Source of the DNA: Nemertoderma westbladi
Lineage: Eukaryota; Xenacoelomorpha; Nemertodermatida; Nemertodermatidae
Direction: 5' to 3'
Length of the DNA: 64,000 bases
NCBI GenBank assembly: GCA_032718475.1
Contig: JAUCBJ010000100.1
Location: 37,589-101,588 of the forward strand
The notes beneath the pieces are model-generated. The model made no database searches, was not told where the DNA came from, and saw only the letters and a list, made by a program, of their open reading frames with translations. Of the stretch, positions 26,153 through 38,875 are shown piece by piece (position 1 is the first letter of the stretch; every line of letters begins with the position of its first letter). Made by a program: the position numbers and the translations under genes.

Positions 26153-29100
26153 CTCAACTCCAGAACACACCGCAGCCTGGCCCTTAATGTCCTAAAACTG
26201 TCCTAAACTCCAGAACACACCGCACCATGGCACTTACTGTCCTCAACTCCAGAACACAACGCAGCCTGGCCCTTATCTACTGTTCTCAACTACAGAACAC
26301 ACCGCAGCCTGGCCCTTAATGTCGTCAAACTGTCCTCAACTCCAGAACACACCGCAGCATGGCCCTTAATGTCGTCAAACTGTCCTCAACCCCACAACAC
26401 ACCACAGCCTTGCCCTTACTGTCCGTCCTCAACTCCAGAACACACCGCGCAGCATGGCACTTAATGTCGTCAAACTGTCCTCAACCCCACAACACACCAC
26501 AGCCTTGCCCTTACTGTCCGTCCTCAACTCCAGAACACACCGCAGCATGGCACTTACTGTCCTCAACTCCAGAACACAACGCAGCCTGGCCCTTATCTAC
26601 TGTTCTCAACTACAGAACACACCGCAGCCTGGCCCTTAATCTCCTCAAACTGTCCTAAACACCAGAACACACCGCAGCCTGGCCCTTACTGTCCTCAAAC
26701 TGTCCTCAACTCCAGAACACACCGCAGCCTGGCCCTTAATGTCCTCAAACTGTCCTCAACTCCAGAACACACCGCAGCATGTCCCTTAATGTCGTCAAAC
26801 TGTCCTCAACCCCACAACACACCACAGCCTTGCCCTTACTGTCCGTCCTCAACTCCAGAACACACCGCGCAGCATGGCACTTACTGTCCTCAACTCCAGA
26901 ACACAACGCAGCCTGGCCCTTATCTACTGTTCTCAACTACAGAACACACCGCAGCCTGGCCCTTAATCTCCTCAAACTGTCCTAAACTCCAGAACACACC
27001 GCAGCCTGGCCCTTACTGTCCTCAACTCCAGAAAACACCGCAGCCTGGCCCTTACTGTCCTCAACTCCAGAACACACCACAGCCTTGCCCTTACTGTCCG
27101 TCCTCAACTCCAGAACACACCGCGCAGCATGGCACTTACTGTCCTCAACTCCAGAACACAACGCAGCCTGGCCCTTATCTACTGTTCTCAACTACAGAAC
27201 ACACCGCAGCCTGGCCCTTAATCTCCTCAAACTGTCCTAAACTCCAGAACACAGCGCAGCCTGGCCCTTACTGTCCTCAACTCCAGAAAACACCGCAGCC
27301 TGGCCCTTACTGTCCTCAACTCCAGAACACAACGCAGCCTGGCCCTTAATGTCCTCAACTCCAGACCACAACGCAGCCTGGCCCTTAATGTCCTCAAACT
27401 GTCCTCAACTCCAGAACACACCATAGCCTTCCCCTTAGTCTACTGTCCTCAACTCCAGAACACACCGCAGCCTGGTCCTTAATGTCCTCAAACTGTCCTC
27501 AACTCCACAACACACCACAGCCTTGCCCTTACTGTCCTCAACTCCAAAACACACTGCAGCATGGTCCTTACTGTCCTCAAACTGACCTCAACTCCAGAAC
27601 ATACCACAGCCTTGCCCTTACTGTCCTCAACTCCAGAACACACCGCAGCATGGTCATTACTGTCCTCAACTCCAGAACACACCGCAGCATGGTCCTTACT
27701 GTCCTCAACTCCAGAACATACCGCAGCCTGGTCCTTACTGTCCTCAACTCCAGAACAAACCGCAGCCTGGCCCTTACTGTCATCAACTCCAGAACACACC
27801 ACAGCCTGACCCTTATCTACTGTCCTCAACTCCAGAACACACCGCAGCCTGGCCCTTAATGTCCTCAAACTGTCCTCAACTCCAGAACAAACCGCAGCCT
27901 GGCCCTTACTGTCATCAACTCCAGAACACACCACAGCATGGCCCTTACTGTCATCAACTCCAGAACACACCACAGCATGGCCCTTATCTACTGTCCTCAA
28001 CTCCAGAACACACCGCAGCCTGGCCATTAATGTCCTCAACTCCAGAACACACCGCAGCATGGTCCTTACTGTCCTCAACTCCAGAACATACCGCAGTCTG
28101 GTCCTTACTGTCCTCAACTCCAGAACACACCGCAGCATGGTCCTTACTGTCCTCAACTCCAGAACAAACCGCAGCCTGACCCTTACTGTCATCAACTCCA
28201 GAACACACCACAGCATGGCCCTTATCTACTGTCCTCAACTCCAGAACACACCGCAGCCTGGCCCTTAATGTCCTCAAACTGTCCTCAACTCCAGAACACA
28301 CCGCAGCCTTGCCCTTACTGTCCTCAACTCCAGAACACACCACAGCATGGTCCTTACTGTCCTCAACTCCAGAACAAACCGCAGCCTGGCCCTTACTGTC
28401 ATCAACTCCAGAACACACCACAGCCTGGCCCTTATCTACTGTCCTCAACTCCAGAACACACCGCAGCCTGGCCCTTAATGTCCTCAACTCCAGAACACAC
28501 CGCAGCCTGGCCCTTACTGTCCTCAACTCCAGAACACACCGCAGCATGGTCCTTACTGTCCTCAACTCCTTAACATACCGCACCCTGGCCCTTACTGTCC
28601 TCAACTCCAGAACATACCGCAGCCTGGCCCTTACTGTCCTCAACTCCAGAACACACCGCAGCATGGTCCTTACTGTCCTCAACTACAGAACACACCGCAG
28701 CCTGGGCATTACTGTCCTCAACTCCAGAACACACCACAGCATAGTCCTTATTGTCCTCAACTCCAGAACACACCGCAGCCTGGCCCTTAATGTCCTAAAA
28801 CTGTCCTCAACTCCAGAACATACCGCAGCCTGGCCCTTACTGTCCTCAACTCCAGAACACACCGCAGCCTGGCCCTTAATGTCCTCAAACTGTCCTCAAC
28901 TCCAGAACACACCGCAGCCTGGCCCTTAATGTCCTCAAACTGTCCTCAACTCTAGAACATACCGCAGCCTGGCCCTTACTGTCCTCAACTCCAGAACACA
29001 CCGCAGCATGGTCCTTGCTGTCCTCAACTCCAGAACATACCGCAGCCTGGCCCTTACTGTCCTCAACTCCAGAACACACCGCAGCATGGTCCTTACTGTC

Positions 29101-30721
29101 CTCAACTCCAGAACATACCGCAGCCTGGCCCTTACTGTCCTCAACTCCAGAACATACCGCAGCCTGGCCCTTACTGTCCTCAACTCCAGAACACACCGCA
29201 GCATGGTCCTTACTGTCCTCAACTCCAGAACATACCGCAGCCTGGCCCTTACTGTCCTCGACTCCAGAACATACCGCACTGGCCATTACTGTCCTCAACT
29301 CCAGAACACACCGCAGTATGGTCCTTACTGCCCTCACCCCCAGAACACACCACAGCCTGGCCCCTAATGTCCTCAAACTGTCCTCAACCCCAGAACACAC
29401 CACAGCCTGGCCCTTACTCTACTGTCCTCAACTCCAGAACACACCACAGCCTGGCCCCTAATGTCCTCAAACTGTCCTCAACCCCAGAACACACCACAGC
29501 CTGGACCTTACTCTACTGTCCTCAATTCCAGAACACACCGCAGCCTGGCCCTTACTGTCCTCAACTCCAGAACACACCGCAGCATGGCCCTTCCTGTCCT
29601 CAACTCCAGAACACACCACAGCCTGGACCTTACTCTACTGTCCTCAACTCCAGAACACACCGCAGCCTGGCCCTTACTGTCCTCAATTCCAGAACACACC
29701 GCAGCATGGCCCTTCCTGTCCTCAACTCCAGAACACACCACAGTCCGGCCCTTACTCTACTGTCCTCAATTCCAGAACACACCTCAGCCTGGCCCTTAAT
29801 GTCCTCAAACTGTCCTTAACTCTAGAACACACCACAGCCTGGCCCTTACTCTACTGTGTTCATCTCCAGAACACACCGCAGCCTGGCCCTTGCTGTACTC
29901 AACTCCAAAACACACCACAGTCTGGCCCTTACTCTACTGTCCTCAACTCCAGAACACAAGGCAGCCTGGCCCTTAATGTCATCGTCCTCAACTCCAGAAC
30001 ATACCGCAGCCTGGCCCCTAATGTCCTCAAACTGTCCTCAACCCCAGAACACACCACAGCCTGGCCCTTACTCTACTGTCCTCAACTCCAGAACACACCA
30101 CAGCCTGGCCCCTAATGTCCTCAAACTGTCCTCAACCCCAGAACACACCACAGCCTGGCCCTTACTCTACTGTCCTCAACTCCAGAACACACCGCGACCT
30201 GGCCCTTCTTACTGCCCTCACCCCCAGAACACACCACAGCCTGGCCCCTAATGTCCTTAAACTGTCCTCAACCCCAGAACACACCACAGCCTGGCCCTTA
30301 CTCTACTGTCCTCAACTCCAGAACACACCACAGCCTGGCCCCTAATGTCCTCAAACTGTCCTCAACCCAAAACACACCACAGCCTGGCCCTTACTCTACT
30401 GTCCTCAACTCCAGAACACACCGCGACCTGGCCCTTCTTACTGCCCTCACCCCCAGAACACACCGCAACCTGGCCCTCACTGTCCTCAACTCCAGAGCAC
30501 ACCGCAGCCGGGCCCTTCCTGTCCTCAACTCCAGTGCACACCACAGCCTGGCCCTTCCTGTCCTCAACTCCAGAACACACCGCAGCCTGGCCCTTCCTGT
30601 CCTCAACTCCAGAACACACCGCAGCCTGGTCCTTACTGTCCTCAACTCCAGAACACACCGCAGCATGGTCCTTACTGTCCTCAACTACAGAACACACCGC
30701 AGCCTGGCCCTTACTGTCCTC
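26153..30721. repeat. 39-bp minisatellite, 4.57 kb
   Basis: Roughly a hundred units containing CTCCAGAACACACCGCAGCC and TGGCCCTTACTGTCCTCAA. Longer units carry an inserted CTCAAACTGTC or CTACTGTCC segment, and variants ACCACAGCAT and ACCGCAGCAT alternate. Because 39 is a multiple of 3, each frame gives a 13-residue repeat. Frames are open in several registers on both strands (up to 242 codons on the minus strand), which argues for absence of stops rather than coding. Segments of several units are repeated as blocks (for example ~26.36 and ~26.78 kb; ~26.86 and ~27.10 kb). Confidence 0.95.
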
Positions 30722-31275
30722 AAGAAACTGAGACTCATTTAGCGATCATTTATGGATGTACGACAGGGCGATGAGCCCTGACTAGACAATCTTGTCTTAA
30801 TGAAAACCACGCCCCTACCCTCAACAACCTCGCCCGGAATAGATCCACTGCGCCGGAAATCAATTAAGCTATCTATTACAATTTAATATATTTACTCTAC
30901 ATTTATTATTATTTATTTTTAATTTAATTAACAATTTTTCTATCACAGATAATATAAAAATACACTGTATACAAAATGAAATGCCCACCACCAAAGTCAA
31001 TTTTGAGTTTTACATATAAGAATATAAAAAAGGGGGGAAATTTAAAATGATTTTTTACTGTCCTACAGTCCCAGACCTACCTGGTCCTCAGCCTGACATG
31101 TTGATGTCCGCATTGGCCCATAAAATGGATGTTTCCAGGAAGGAGCGGACAGGACGCTTACGGCTCTACGGGCAGACCTTGACCCCCGTATACACAAGGG
31201 AGGCCCTCAGCAGCGCGAAGTTCAGCTTTCTCTGAACCCAGTTCATACATTCGCTGTATCTCACAGTCTCACATC
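30722..31275. other. Unique spacer with one doubtful exon-like ORF
   Basis: AT-rich except for 31066-31235, where TTTTTTACTGTCCTACAG could be an acceptor, followed by an open frame reading DLPGPQPDMLMSALAHKMDV and then RLRLYGQTLTPVYTREAL to a TGA at 31233. Codon content looks protein-like, but I recognise no family and see no second exon. It could be a transposon scrap. Confidence 0.3.
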
Positions 31276-31690
31276 GCGAGGGTAGGGAGGTGGGTATAGG
31301 AACGAGGGTGGGTGGGAGGGTGGGAAGATATTGGGTAGGGAGGTGGGTATAGGAATGAGGGTGGGTGGGAGGGTGGGAAGATATTGGGTAGGGAGGTGGG
31401 TATAGGAATGAGGGTGGGTGGGAGGGTGGGAAGATATTGGGTAGGGAGGTGGGTATAGGAATGAGGGTGGGTGGGAGGGTGGGAAGATATTGGGTAGGGA
31501 GGTGGGTATAGGAACGAGGGTGGGTGGGAGGGTGGGAAGATATTGGGTAGGGAGGTGGGTATAGGAATGAGGGTGGGTGGGAGGGTGGGAAGATATTGGG
31601 TAGGGAGGTGGGTATAGGAACGAGGGTGGGTGGGAGGGTGGGAGGATATTGGGTAGGGAGGTGGGTATAGGAACGAGGGTATACAGGAGG
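31276..31690. repeat. 53-bp G-rich array, seven G-quadruplex motifs
   Basis: Seven full units and a partial one. Each full unit carries GGGTGGGTGGGAGGGTGGG, five G3 runs separated by single bases on the plus strand, the most stable class of predicted intramolecular G-quadruplex. Units also contain GGGTAGGGAGGTGGG. Single-base differences (GAATG or GAACG, AAGATATT or AGGATATT) separate units. The reverse strand reads as Pro/Ser/His-rich frames, taken as non-coding. Confidence 0.95.
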
Positions 31691-31726
31691 TGGAGAGGGG
31701 ACAATAAAATAATTTTAGGTCCGGCG

Positions 31727-31758
<32 letters not shown>

Positions 31759-32725
31759 TCTAAATTTTTTTTTTTAATGAAATAGCATGAAATTTGGAAC
31801 ATTGATAGTTTCACCGCCCTCCTCCTCCTTGGGTGAGCCAGAATTTTTATTTTAGCTTTCATTCTTTAGCTACAAGCGTTTGGAAAAGGTGTTTAAAAGA
31901 TAGAAATAAGCGCTATACAAGGACAACTCTACAGTTGATTACTATTGAGAAGTTAAAAAAAATAAAAATTCTTCAGATATACAATTACAATAAAATTTAG
32001 ACCGCAAAGTGAAAACGCCCATTATACTGCCATATCTCAGATATTCCTTTTGAAAAATTCTGAATTTATTACATTATTTAGTTTCCCTGCAACAACGTAA
32101 TCTTCAGAAATTATAACAACGTCGTAACCTCAGTAATCCCGACCTAAGTCTGAAGTCAGTCAAGTTAAAGCGAAAAAGTGCAAATTAATCCTCTAGGCGA
32201 AGGATGCGAAAATTGTAATAACTATTTACATACTTGTGTGTAAAGTAGCACTTTACAGTGTGATGATCCGAGTGGCTTTATTTTCACTCACGCCATTCGT
32301 TATCGTTACCAACGAACCGTCTATAAGATTAAAAAGGTCGACTGAGATACCTATTTTAAAGCGCTTGTAGGTAAGGATTGAAAGCGAAGGCGCGTTGAAT
32401 TAAAAAAAAAATTTAATTATCAATAAATTTGTTTTAGTTATTCTAACCAAAACAATATAAGACGAAATTGTGGGGATATGAAAATACACTTTATATTATC
32501 AGACTTATATTGACAGTGCAAAAATAGTTCATGGTGTTTGGAAATATGGGACATGGTTGGGAGGGATAGAAATGTACGTAGGAGTTATTATTAGTTATAC
32601 TGTGTAATACCCGATCAGAGTTTGTTACGATTATTTCAATTTTAAATTGTACATAGAAAGTGTAAAAAGTGCCGGGGACATATGATATGGTGTCCCCCCC
32701 TACCTGAAAAGTGGGAGGGACGTGT
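31691..32725. other. Non-coding stretch with C-run and A-runs
   Basis: A run of ~20 C followed by A (31729-31758) and then T/A runs. The rest is AT-rich with no recognised gene. Near 32.69-32.75 kb there are several short C-runs leading into the retroelement fragment. Confidence 0.5.
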
Positions 32726-34075
32726 CCCCCCCGTCCCCCCCTATGGCTGCGCCACTGATCGCGGCGTTCGGACAGTTTAGAAGCGAGGTGCTTCAGGAAC
32801 CGCGTGAACAGGGTGAGATACCCCCAAATGAAGAGAAGATTAGCGGCGTAAATGTCGCATGCTCAACCTCGCGAATCCGCCCCAGATACTTGTTGCGCTT
32901 CCTGTTCTCGTGGAACAGGTGGGCGGCGGCGTCAAGAACCATGGCTGCATTCGTCAGAGCGAGGGGATGTCTATAAACGCTGGTAATAAATTCTGTGAAT
33001 AATATAATCAAATCAAATCAAATAAGATAATAAAATCGGTGTATAAATTCTGGTAATGGTTCCCCCAAAAGCCTGAGACCGAAAGTCTAACCGGGTTTGT
33101 TGTTCCACAGAGGTGGACGCGCGGATGAAATGCTCGCCGGAGATAGGTTGCAAGTGATGTTCGATGGATACGTTATGAGCAACTTCTGTGAGGGTGGTGA
33201 CGACAAAATCCCGAAGCTCATTGTGCCTTATAGAAGGATAACCGCCGGAGGGACAATACAAGATATGGTTTATGGAAAATCTTGCCCCAAAGGCATAATG
33301 GGCAGGGAGTGACTCTGGTTGCCACCCATAACGCAAACACAACGCTGGGTTACTGGGCGCGCGTTCCGCCAAGCCGAGGCTCCGGGTTCAGCGATCAACT
33401 CCCTCAACTTCTGTTGCTGCTCAGGTAATTTGCTGCCCACCCTGTCTAATTTCTGCTGTGATAAAGGAAGCGCGCTGGCCTTTATCCCGGTCGAGATTTG
33501 TTGCTGGGCCTCCCTTGGCGGCTGGGTTTTCCAGTTCGGTGTAGGGTTTGCAGATTAATATAGAATTTGAATTTTCTACTTCCAGATCTTTTGGTGTCGG
33601 GATGGCTAACCCGCCGTGACGAACTGGCAGTGAGAATAGTTCGCGTTCCGATGTGGTTAAACCAGGTCGTTTAGTGAGACCCTGAAGTAACATACAGTTT
33701 CCTCGAGTTTGCCAAAGAAATCTATCGCTCCAGGGACAACTCGGGCGATGTACCTCCAGCTAGCGACCAATCCTGCGGCAAGACCGACGTACGCACAGTG
33801 TGGGTCAACTGTAGCGACAGCACTGAGCCGCTGCAGCTGGCAGTCCCAATCATCCCGCCGAGGAGTTTGTTCCCGTTGGTTCCAATGGTGAAGCATCCTC
33901 CGGAGACATCTGCTGTGCCTCCTCCAATCTCTCGGGCTTTACAAGCAGATGACACTTGGTGGGATGGTAGCCGCAGCGGTCCCCGTAATGCCAGATATTC
34001 CCAGAACTTTCTGAGTTCCACCAACGAACCCGCTGCTTTTGCGTCGTCGGTGTACCACTTCTGCATGGCCTCGGA
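32726..34075 (-). pseudogene. Decayed reverse transcriptase with C-terminal zinc/endonuclease-like region
   Basis: Reading minus, in several frames: WYTDDAKAAGSL at ~34054 (RT catalytic Y-x-D-D box), then GYHPTKCHLLVKP and LGGMIGTA, ELFSLPVRHGGLAIP (~33640), INHILYCPSGG (~33280, Cys/His part of a knuckle), RHNELRDF (~33240), and VEHATFTPLIFSSFGG (~32870). This order, RT then Cys/His motif then RHN...RD then FTPL, is shared with the C-terminal regions at 51.8-52.6 and 59.6-60.1 kb. Frameshifts separate nearly every block, so it is dead. I read it as a LINE-like (non-LTR) element with an endonuclease-like C-terminus, but the clade is uncertain. Confidence 0.7.
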
Positions 34076-34284
34076 ATTAAATTAAAATTAAATTTACCCC
34101 GACATGGGTGTATAGGAAAAAAATTAGGAAAGTCCCATGGCCCCATTGCGGGGTTCGAAACTCTGAAACTCTTCCGAACTCTGCCCTTCGATGGAACTAA
34201 TGGCAACGAAATCAAGCACTACACAAATCCCATTCTTAAAAAAATATAGCATATTAACAAAAATGTAGTCGTGGTATAGGTACT

Positions 34285-34363
34285 GGCACTGTAAATACGT
34301 TACCACTGGTTAAGCCCTTCGCTTTTAGCGGAGAGGTCCCAGGTTCGATCCCGTGCAGAGCCA
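34285..34363 (+). other. tRNA-derived sequence, Lys(TTT)-like; SINE head or tRNA pseudogene
   Basis: GGCACTG (34285-34291) and CAGAGCC (34356-34362) can pair at six of seven positions as an acceptor stem. CTTCG/CGGAG flank the 7-base loop CTTTTAG, with anticodon TTT at 34324-34326. GGTTCGATCC is a B box and CACTGGTTAAG an A-box-like segment. The D-arm is ~6 bases too long and the T-stem pairs at only three of five positions, so a working tRNA is unlikely. Sequence to ~34.6 kb, ending near AATAAAAGTAAATAATT, may be the SINE body. Confidence 0.6.
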
Positions 34364-36150
34364 GTTACAACTTCATAATATATACGGCACCCTAGGAAAA
34401 TTGGTACAAAATTATTGTAGATCATCAATGTTAAACCTTGGGAGATAGTGGTGCCCTCCCTGCCTTTAAAGGTACCGATTTGGGAACCTTCGGGTTGCCG
34501 TTGCCTCTGCTAGTTTTGTAACTTTATTTATAACTACTTTTAAGTTTTAAGACTTGTTCAACGAATGTTATTGAAAACCTCCGTTCAATAAAAGTAAATA
34601 ATTATGGCATTAAATCAACACAATGGACAATTACTTACCCGCGATTGCGCACGATGTTATAACACAAGATACCAATTACATCGATGAAGCTTCTTAACAA
34701 GGACAATGGTTTGGATTGAGCGGAGGTAATTTTACCTTCGTATTCACCTTCCGTTACAACTCAGCTTGACATGACACCGTTAAATCAATCGTTGAATCTA
34801 TTGAAACGGGAACGATTAGCCCCTTGTGTCGCGATCCCGCAGTCTCCAACGTAACCCAGTGATTGCTGTACAAACGCCTCTAACACAAGGTAAGCGGAGA
34901 CTATTATTTCAGTTCTATAAAGAAAAGGAAATCATTTGGGTTGCGGAATAGAGTGGAAATAGGGGGTCCGGTCCGTGATGGGAATAATTGATGGTGATAA
35001 TAATCAGCAGTGGCACTGTATTGTAAGTACAGCAATTACTATGTTACCTTACGCAGTTAGTAGCTACACAGTACACAGTACCCTACACAGTACAGTACAC
35101 ACACAGTAGTGGTTATTGGATCTAATAAGCAGAAAGTTAAGTGTACTAATGTGAAAGATCTCTACACATTAATCTCATAGGGGTCCGTCCAAGTATGACG
35201 TCTGCACTTTTCCCCAAAATGTTGACCCCCTCCCTCCCCTAAATCAGATGTCATCAGATAGGCATTGATACCCCCCCTCCCCTAAATCAGATCAAAAAAT
35301 TTTTTTGTAATAAACTATTATATTATGAATATTATTTATAATCACTTGTAAATAGTAGAAACAGTAGAAACTAGTAGAAACAAATTAATCCCGCCATTTG
35401 GCTTTTAGTTAATGATACAAGATTGCCAGCCGAGAGCGGGTAATAGTGGACGGATCCATTGCTATCAATATTGTTGTTGCAATAATTTACGCGGCTATGC
35501 AGGGCTCAGGGCAGGAAGCTTAATAACAAAAAACGCAAAACGAAACATTAGGCAAAGTACACAATAGTTTTATAATATTGTATTTTTGATCACTATTTGT
35601 AAAAAATGTATCGAAAACATTCTCGCGAAACGAAATAGTGCGAAATTTTGCAGAAAGCATGTCCAATAGATGCTCCCAGAACAGAAATTTGATTGAGTGA
35701 ATTCTATGAATATGGTCGGTCATATTCATAGAATCCAAGTTGTGTGTACAAACAAACACGCGTGAGAAATAAGGACATCCATGATGGATCGGATCCGTCC
35801 AATATCCATGATGGATCCGTCCAAAATATTCTGCAGTAGCTGGCTGGTTGACTTGAAAACTTGGTAGGTGGTGGGTGCTGATTTATGTATATTTTAAGAA
35901 TATTTATTTTTATTGTTTAATATAGGCCAACATTATTGAGTCATCGGCCCATCTAAAAGAAAATTATCAACAATTGGGGTTGTGTGTTTACTCTTATATA
36001 AAATTACATTTTGTTTAAAATTAATGTTGTACTCAATTAACCCATAGGAGTGCGGGGTATATCAGTATCGATAATTCTTCTATAATTCGTCATTGTCTTG
36101 AACGCTGCCTCCGGCACATATCGGCGTTTCATTGATTCCATATCAAAGGA
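34364..36150. other. Intergenic stretch, one short perfect inverted repeat
   Basis: No gene recognised. It contains CCTCCCCTAAATCAGAT repeated twice (~35.23-35.29 kb), a perfect 14-bp inverted repeat ATTCTATGAATATG at 35701-35734 with a 6-base loop, and CCATGATGGATC repeated at ~35.78 and 35.81 kb. Confidence 0.5.
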
Positions 36151-38875
36151 TCCACAACTGGGTTAAAGGTTCCACAACTGGGTTAAAGGTTCCACAGTGT
36201 CAACGATTCCACATGGTCAAAGGTGTTCCACATGGTCAACGGTTCCACAGGATCAAAGGTTCCACAGTGTTAAAGGTTCCACAGGGTCAAAGGTTCCACA
36301 AGTGTCATAGGTTCAACAGGGTCAAAGGTTCCACAGTGTCATATGTTCCACAACTGGGTTAAAGACTCCACAGTGTCGAAGGTTCCACAGTTTCAAAGGT
36401 TCAACGGTGTCAAAGGTCAAATGGTCAAAGGTTCCACCAGGTCAAAGGTTCCACATGGTCAAAGGTTCCACAGGATCAAAGGTTCCACAGGATCCAAGGT
36501 TCCAGTGTCAAAGGTTCCACAGTGTCAAAGGTTCCACAGTGTCAAAGGTTCCACAGTTTCAAAGGTTTAACGGTGTCAAAGGTTCCACATGGTCAAAGGT
36601 TCCACAGGGTCAAAGGTTCCACAGGATCAAAGGTTCCGCAGTGTCAAAGGTTCCAAAGTGTCAAAGGTTCCACAGTTTCAAAGGCTCAACGGTGTCAAAG
36701 GTTCCACATTGTCAAAGGTTCCACATGGTCAAAGGTTCCACAGGATCAAAGGTTCCACAGTGTCAACGGTTCCACAGTGTCAAAGGTTCCACAGTGTCAA
36801 CGGTTCCACAGTTTCAAAGGTTCAACGGTGTCAAAGGTTCCACATGGTCAAAGGTTGCACAGGGTCAAAGGTTCCACAGTGTCAAAGGTTCCACATGGTC
36901 AAAGGTACCACAGGATCAAAGGTTCCACAGTGTCAAGGGTTCCAGTGTCAAAGGTTCCACATGGTCCAATTTTCCAAAGTGTGAAAGGTTCCACAACTGG
37001 GTCAAACGATCCACAGGGTGAAAGGTTACAAAGTGTCAAAGGTTCCAAAGTGTGAAAAGTTCCACAGGGTCAAAGGTTCCACAATGTCAAATGTTACACA
37101 GGGTCGAAGGTTCCAAAGAGTCAAGGTTCCACATGGTCAAGTTTCTACAGTGTCAAAGGAGCCACTGGGTCAAAGGTTCCACAGGGTCAAAGGTTCCAAA
37201 GATTCAGGGATCCACAGGGTCAAAGGCTCTACAGTGTCAAAGGATCCACTGGGTCAAAGGTTCCACAATATCAAAGGATCCACAACTGGGTCAAAGGTTC
37301 CACAGTGTCATAGGTTCCACAACTGGGTCAAAGGTTCCAAACTGTCAAAGGTTCCACAGGGTCAAAGGTTCCACAGGGTCAAAGGTTCTACAGCATCAAA
37401 TGATCCACTGGGTCAAAAGTTCCACAGGGTCAAAAGTTCCACAATGTCAAAGGTTACATATTGTCAAAGGTTCCACAATATCAAAGGTTCCACAACTCGG
37501 TCAAAGGATCCACAGGGTGAAAGGTTACAAAGGGTCAAAGGTTCTACAGGGTCCACAGAGTCAAAGGTTCGACAGAGTCAACTGTTCCTCAGGGTCAAAA
37601 GTTCCACAGTGTCAAAGGTTCCACACGGTCAAAGGTTCCGCATGGTCAATGGTTCCGCATGGTCAATGGTTCCGCAGAGTCAAAGGTTCGACAGAGTCAA
37701 CTGTTCCACACGGTCAAAGGTTCCGCATGGTCAAAGGTTCCACACGGTCAAAGGTTCTACAGCATCAAAGGTCCACTGGGTCAAAGGTTCCACAGTTTCA
37801 AAGGTTCAACGGTGTCAAAGGTTACATATTGTCAAAGGTTCCACAATATCAAAGGTTCCACAACTCGGTCAAAGGATCCACAGGGTGAAAGGTTACAAAG
37901 GGTCAAAGGTTCTACAGGGTCCACAGAGTCAAAGGTTCGACAGAGTCAACTGTTCCTCAGGGTCAAAAGTTCCACAGTGTCAAAGGTTCCACACGGTCAA
38001 AGGTTCCGCATGGTCAATGGTTCCGCATGGTCAATGGTTCCGCAGAGTCAAAGGTTCGACAGAGTCAACTGTTCCTCAGGGTCAAAAGTTCCACAGTGTC
38101 AAAGGTTCCACACGGTCAAAGGTTCCGCATGGTCAATGGTTCCGCATGGTCAATGGTTCCGCAGAGTCAAAGGTTCGACAGAGTCAACTGTTCCACACGG
38201 TCAAAGGTTCCGCATGGTCAAAGGTTCCACATGGTCAAAGGTTCCACAGGGTCAAAAGTTCCACAATGTCAAAGGTTACATATTGTCAAAGGTTCCACAG
38301 TGTCAAAGGTTCCACAACTCGGTCAATGGTTCCGCATGGTCAATGGTTCCGCAGAGTCAAAGGTTCGACAGAGTCAACTGTTCCACACGGTCAAAGGTTC
38401 CGCATGGTCAAAGGTTCCACATGGTCAAAGGTTCCACAGGGTCAAAAGTTCCACAATGTCAAAGGTTACATATTGTCAAAGGTTCCACAGTGTCAAAGGT
38501 TCCACAACTCGGTCAAAGGATCCACAGGGTGAAAGGTTACAAAGGGTCAAAGGTTCTACAGGGTCCACAGTGTCAAAAAGGTACCACAATATCAAAGGTT
38601 CCACAACTCGGTCAAAGGATCCACAGGGTGAAAGGTTACAAAGGTTCTACAGGTTCCACAGTGTCAAAGGTTCGACAGAGTCAAAGGTTCCGCATGGTCA
38701 ATGGTTCCACAGGTCAAAGGTTCCACATGGTCAAAAGTTCCACATTGTCAAAGGTTCGACAAAGTCAAAGGTTCGACAGAGTCAACGGTTCCTCAGGGTC
38801 AAAAGTTCCACAGTGTCAAAGGTTCCACACGGTCAAAGGTTCCGTATGGTCAATGGTTCCAATGGTCAATAGATG
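36150..38875. repeat. 17-bp minisatellite (GGTTCCACAGTGTCAAA), 2.7 kb
   Basis: Roughly 160 units with variants ACATGG, ACAGGG, ACACGG and GCATGG, and inserted ACAACTGGG or ACAACTCGG. From ~37.4 kb larger blocks recur (for example TTCCTCAGGGTCAAAAGTTC near 37584, 37950 and 38070). The unit has no plus-strand stop, so all three frames stay open (up to 504 codons). I read it as non-coding. Confidence 0.95.

Noticed and set aside
31066-31235. Protein-coding exon
   Set aside because: Acceptor and codon content are suggestive, but there is no family match, no partner exon and no donor; mentioned only in the spacer entry.
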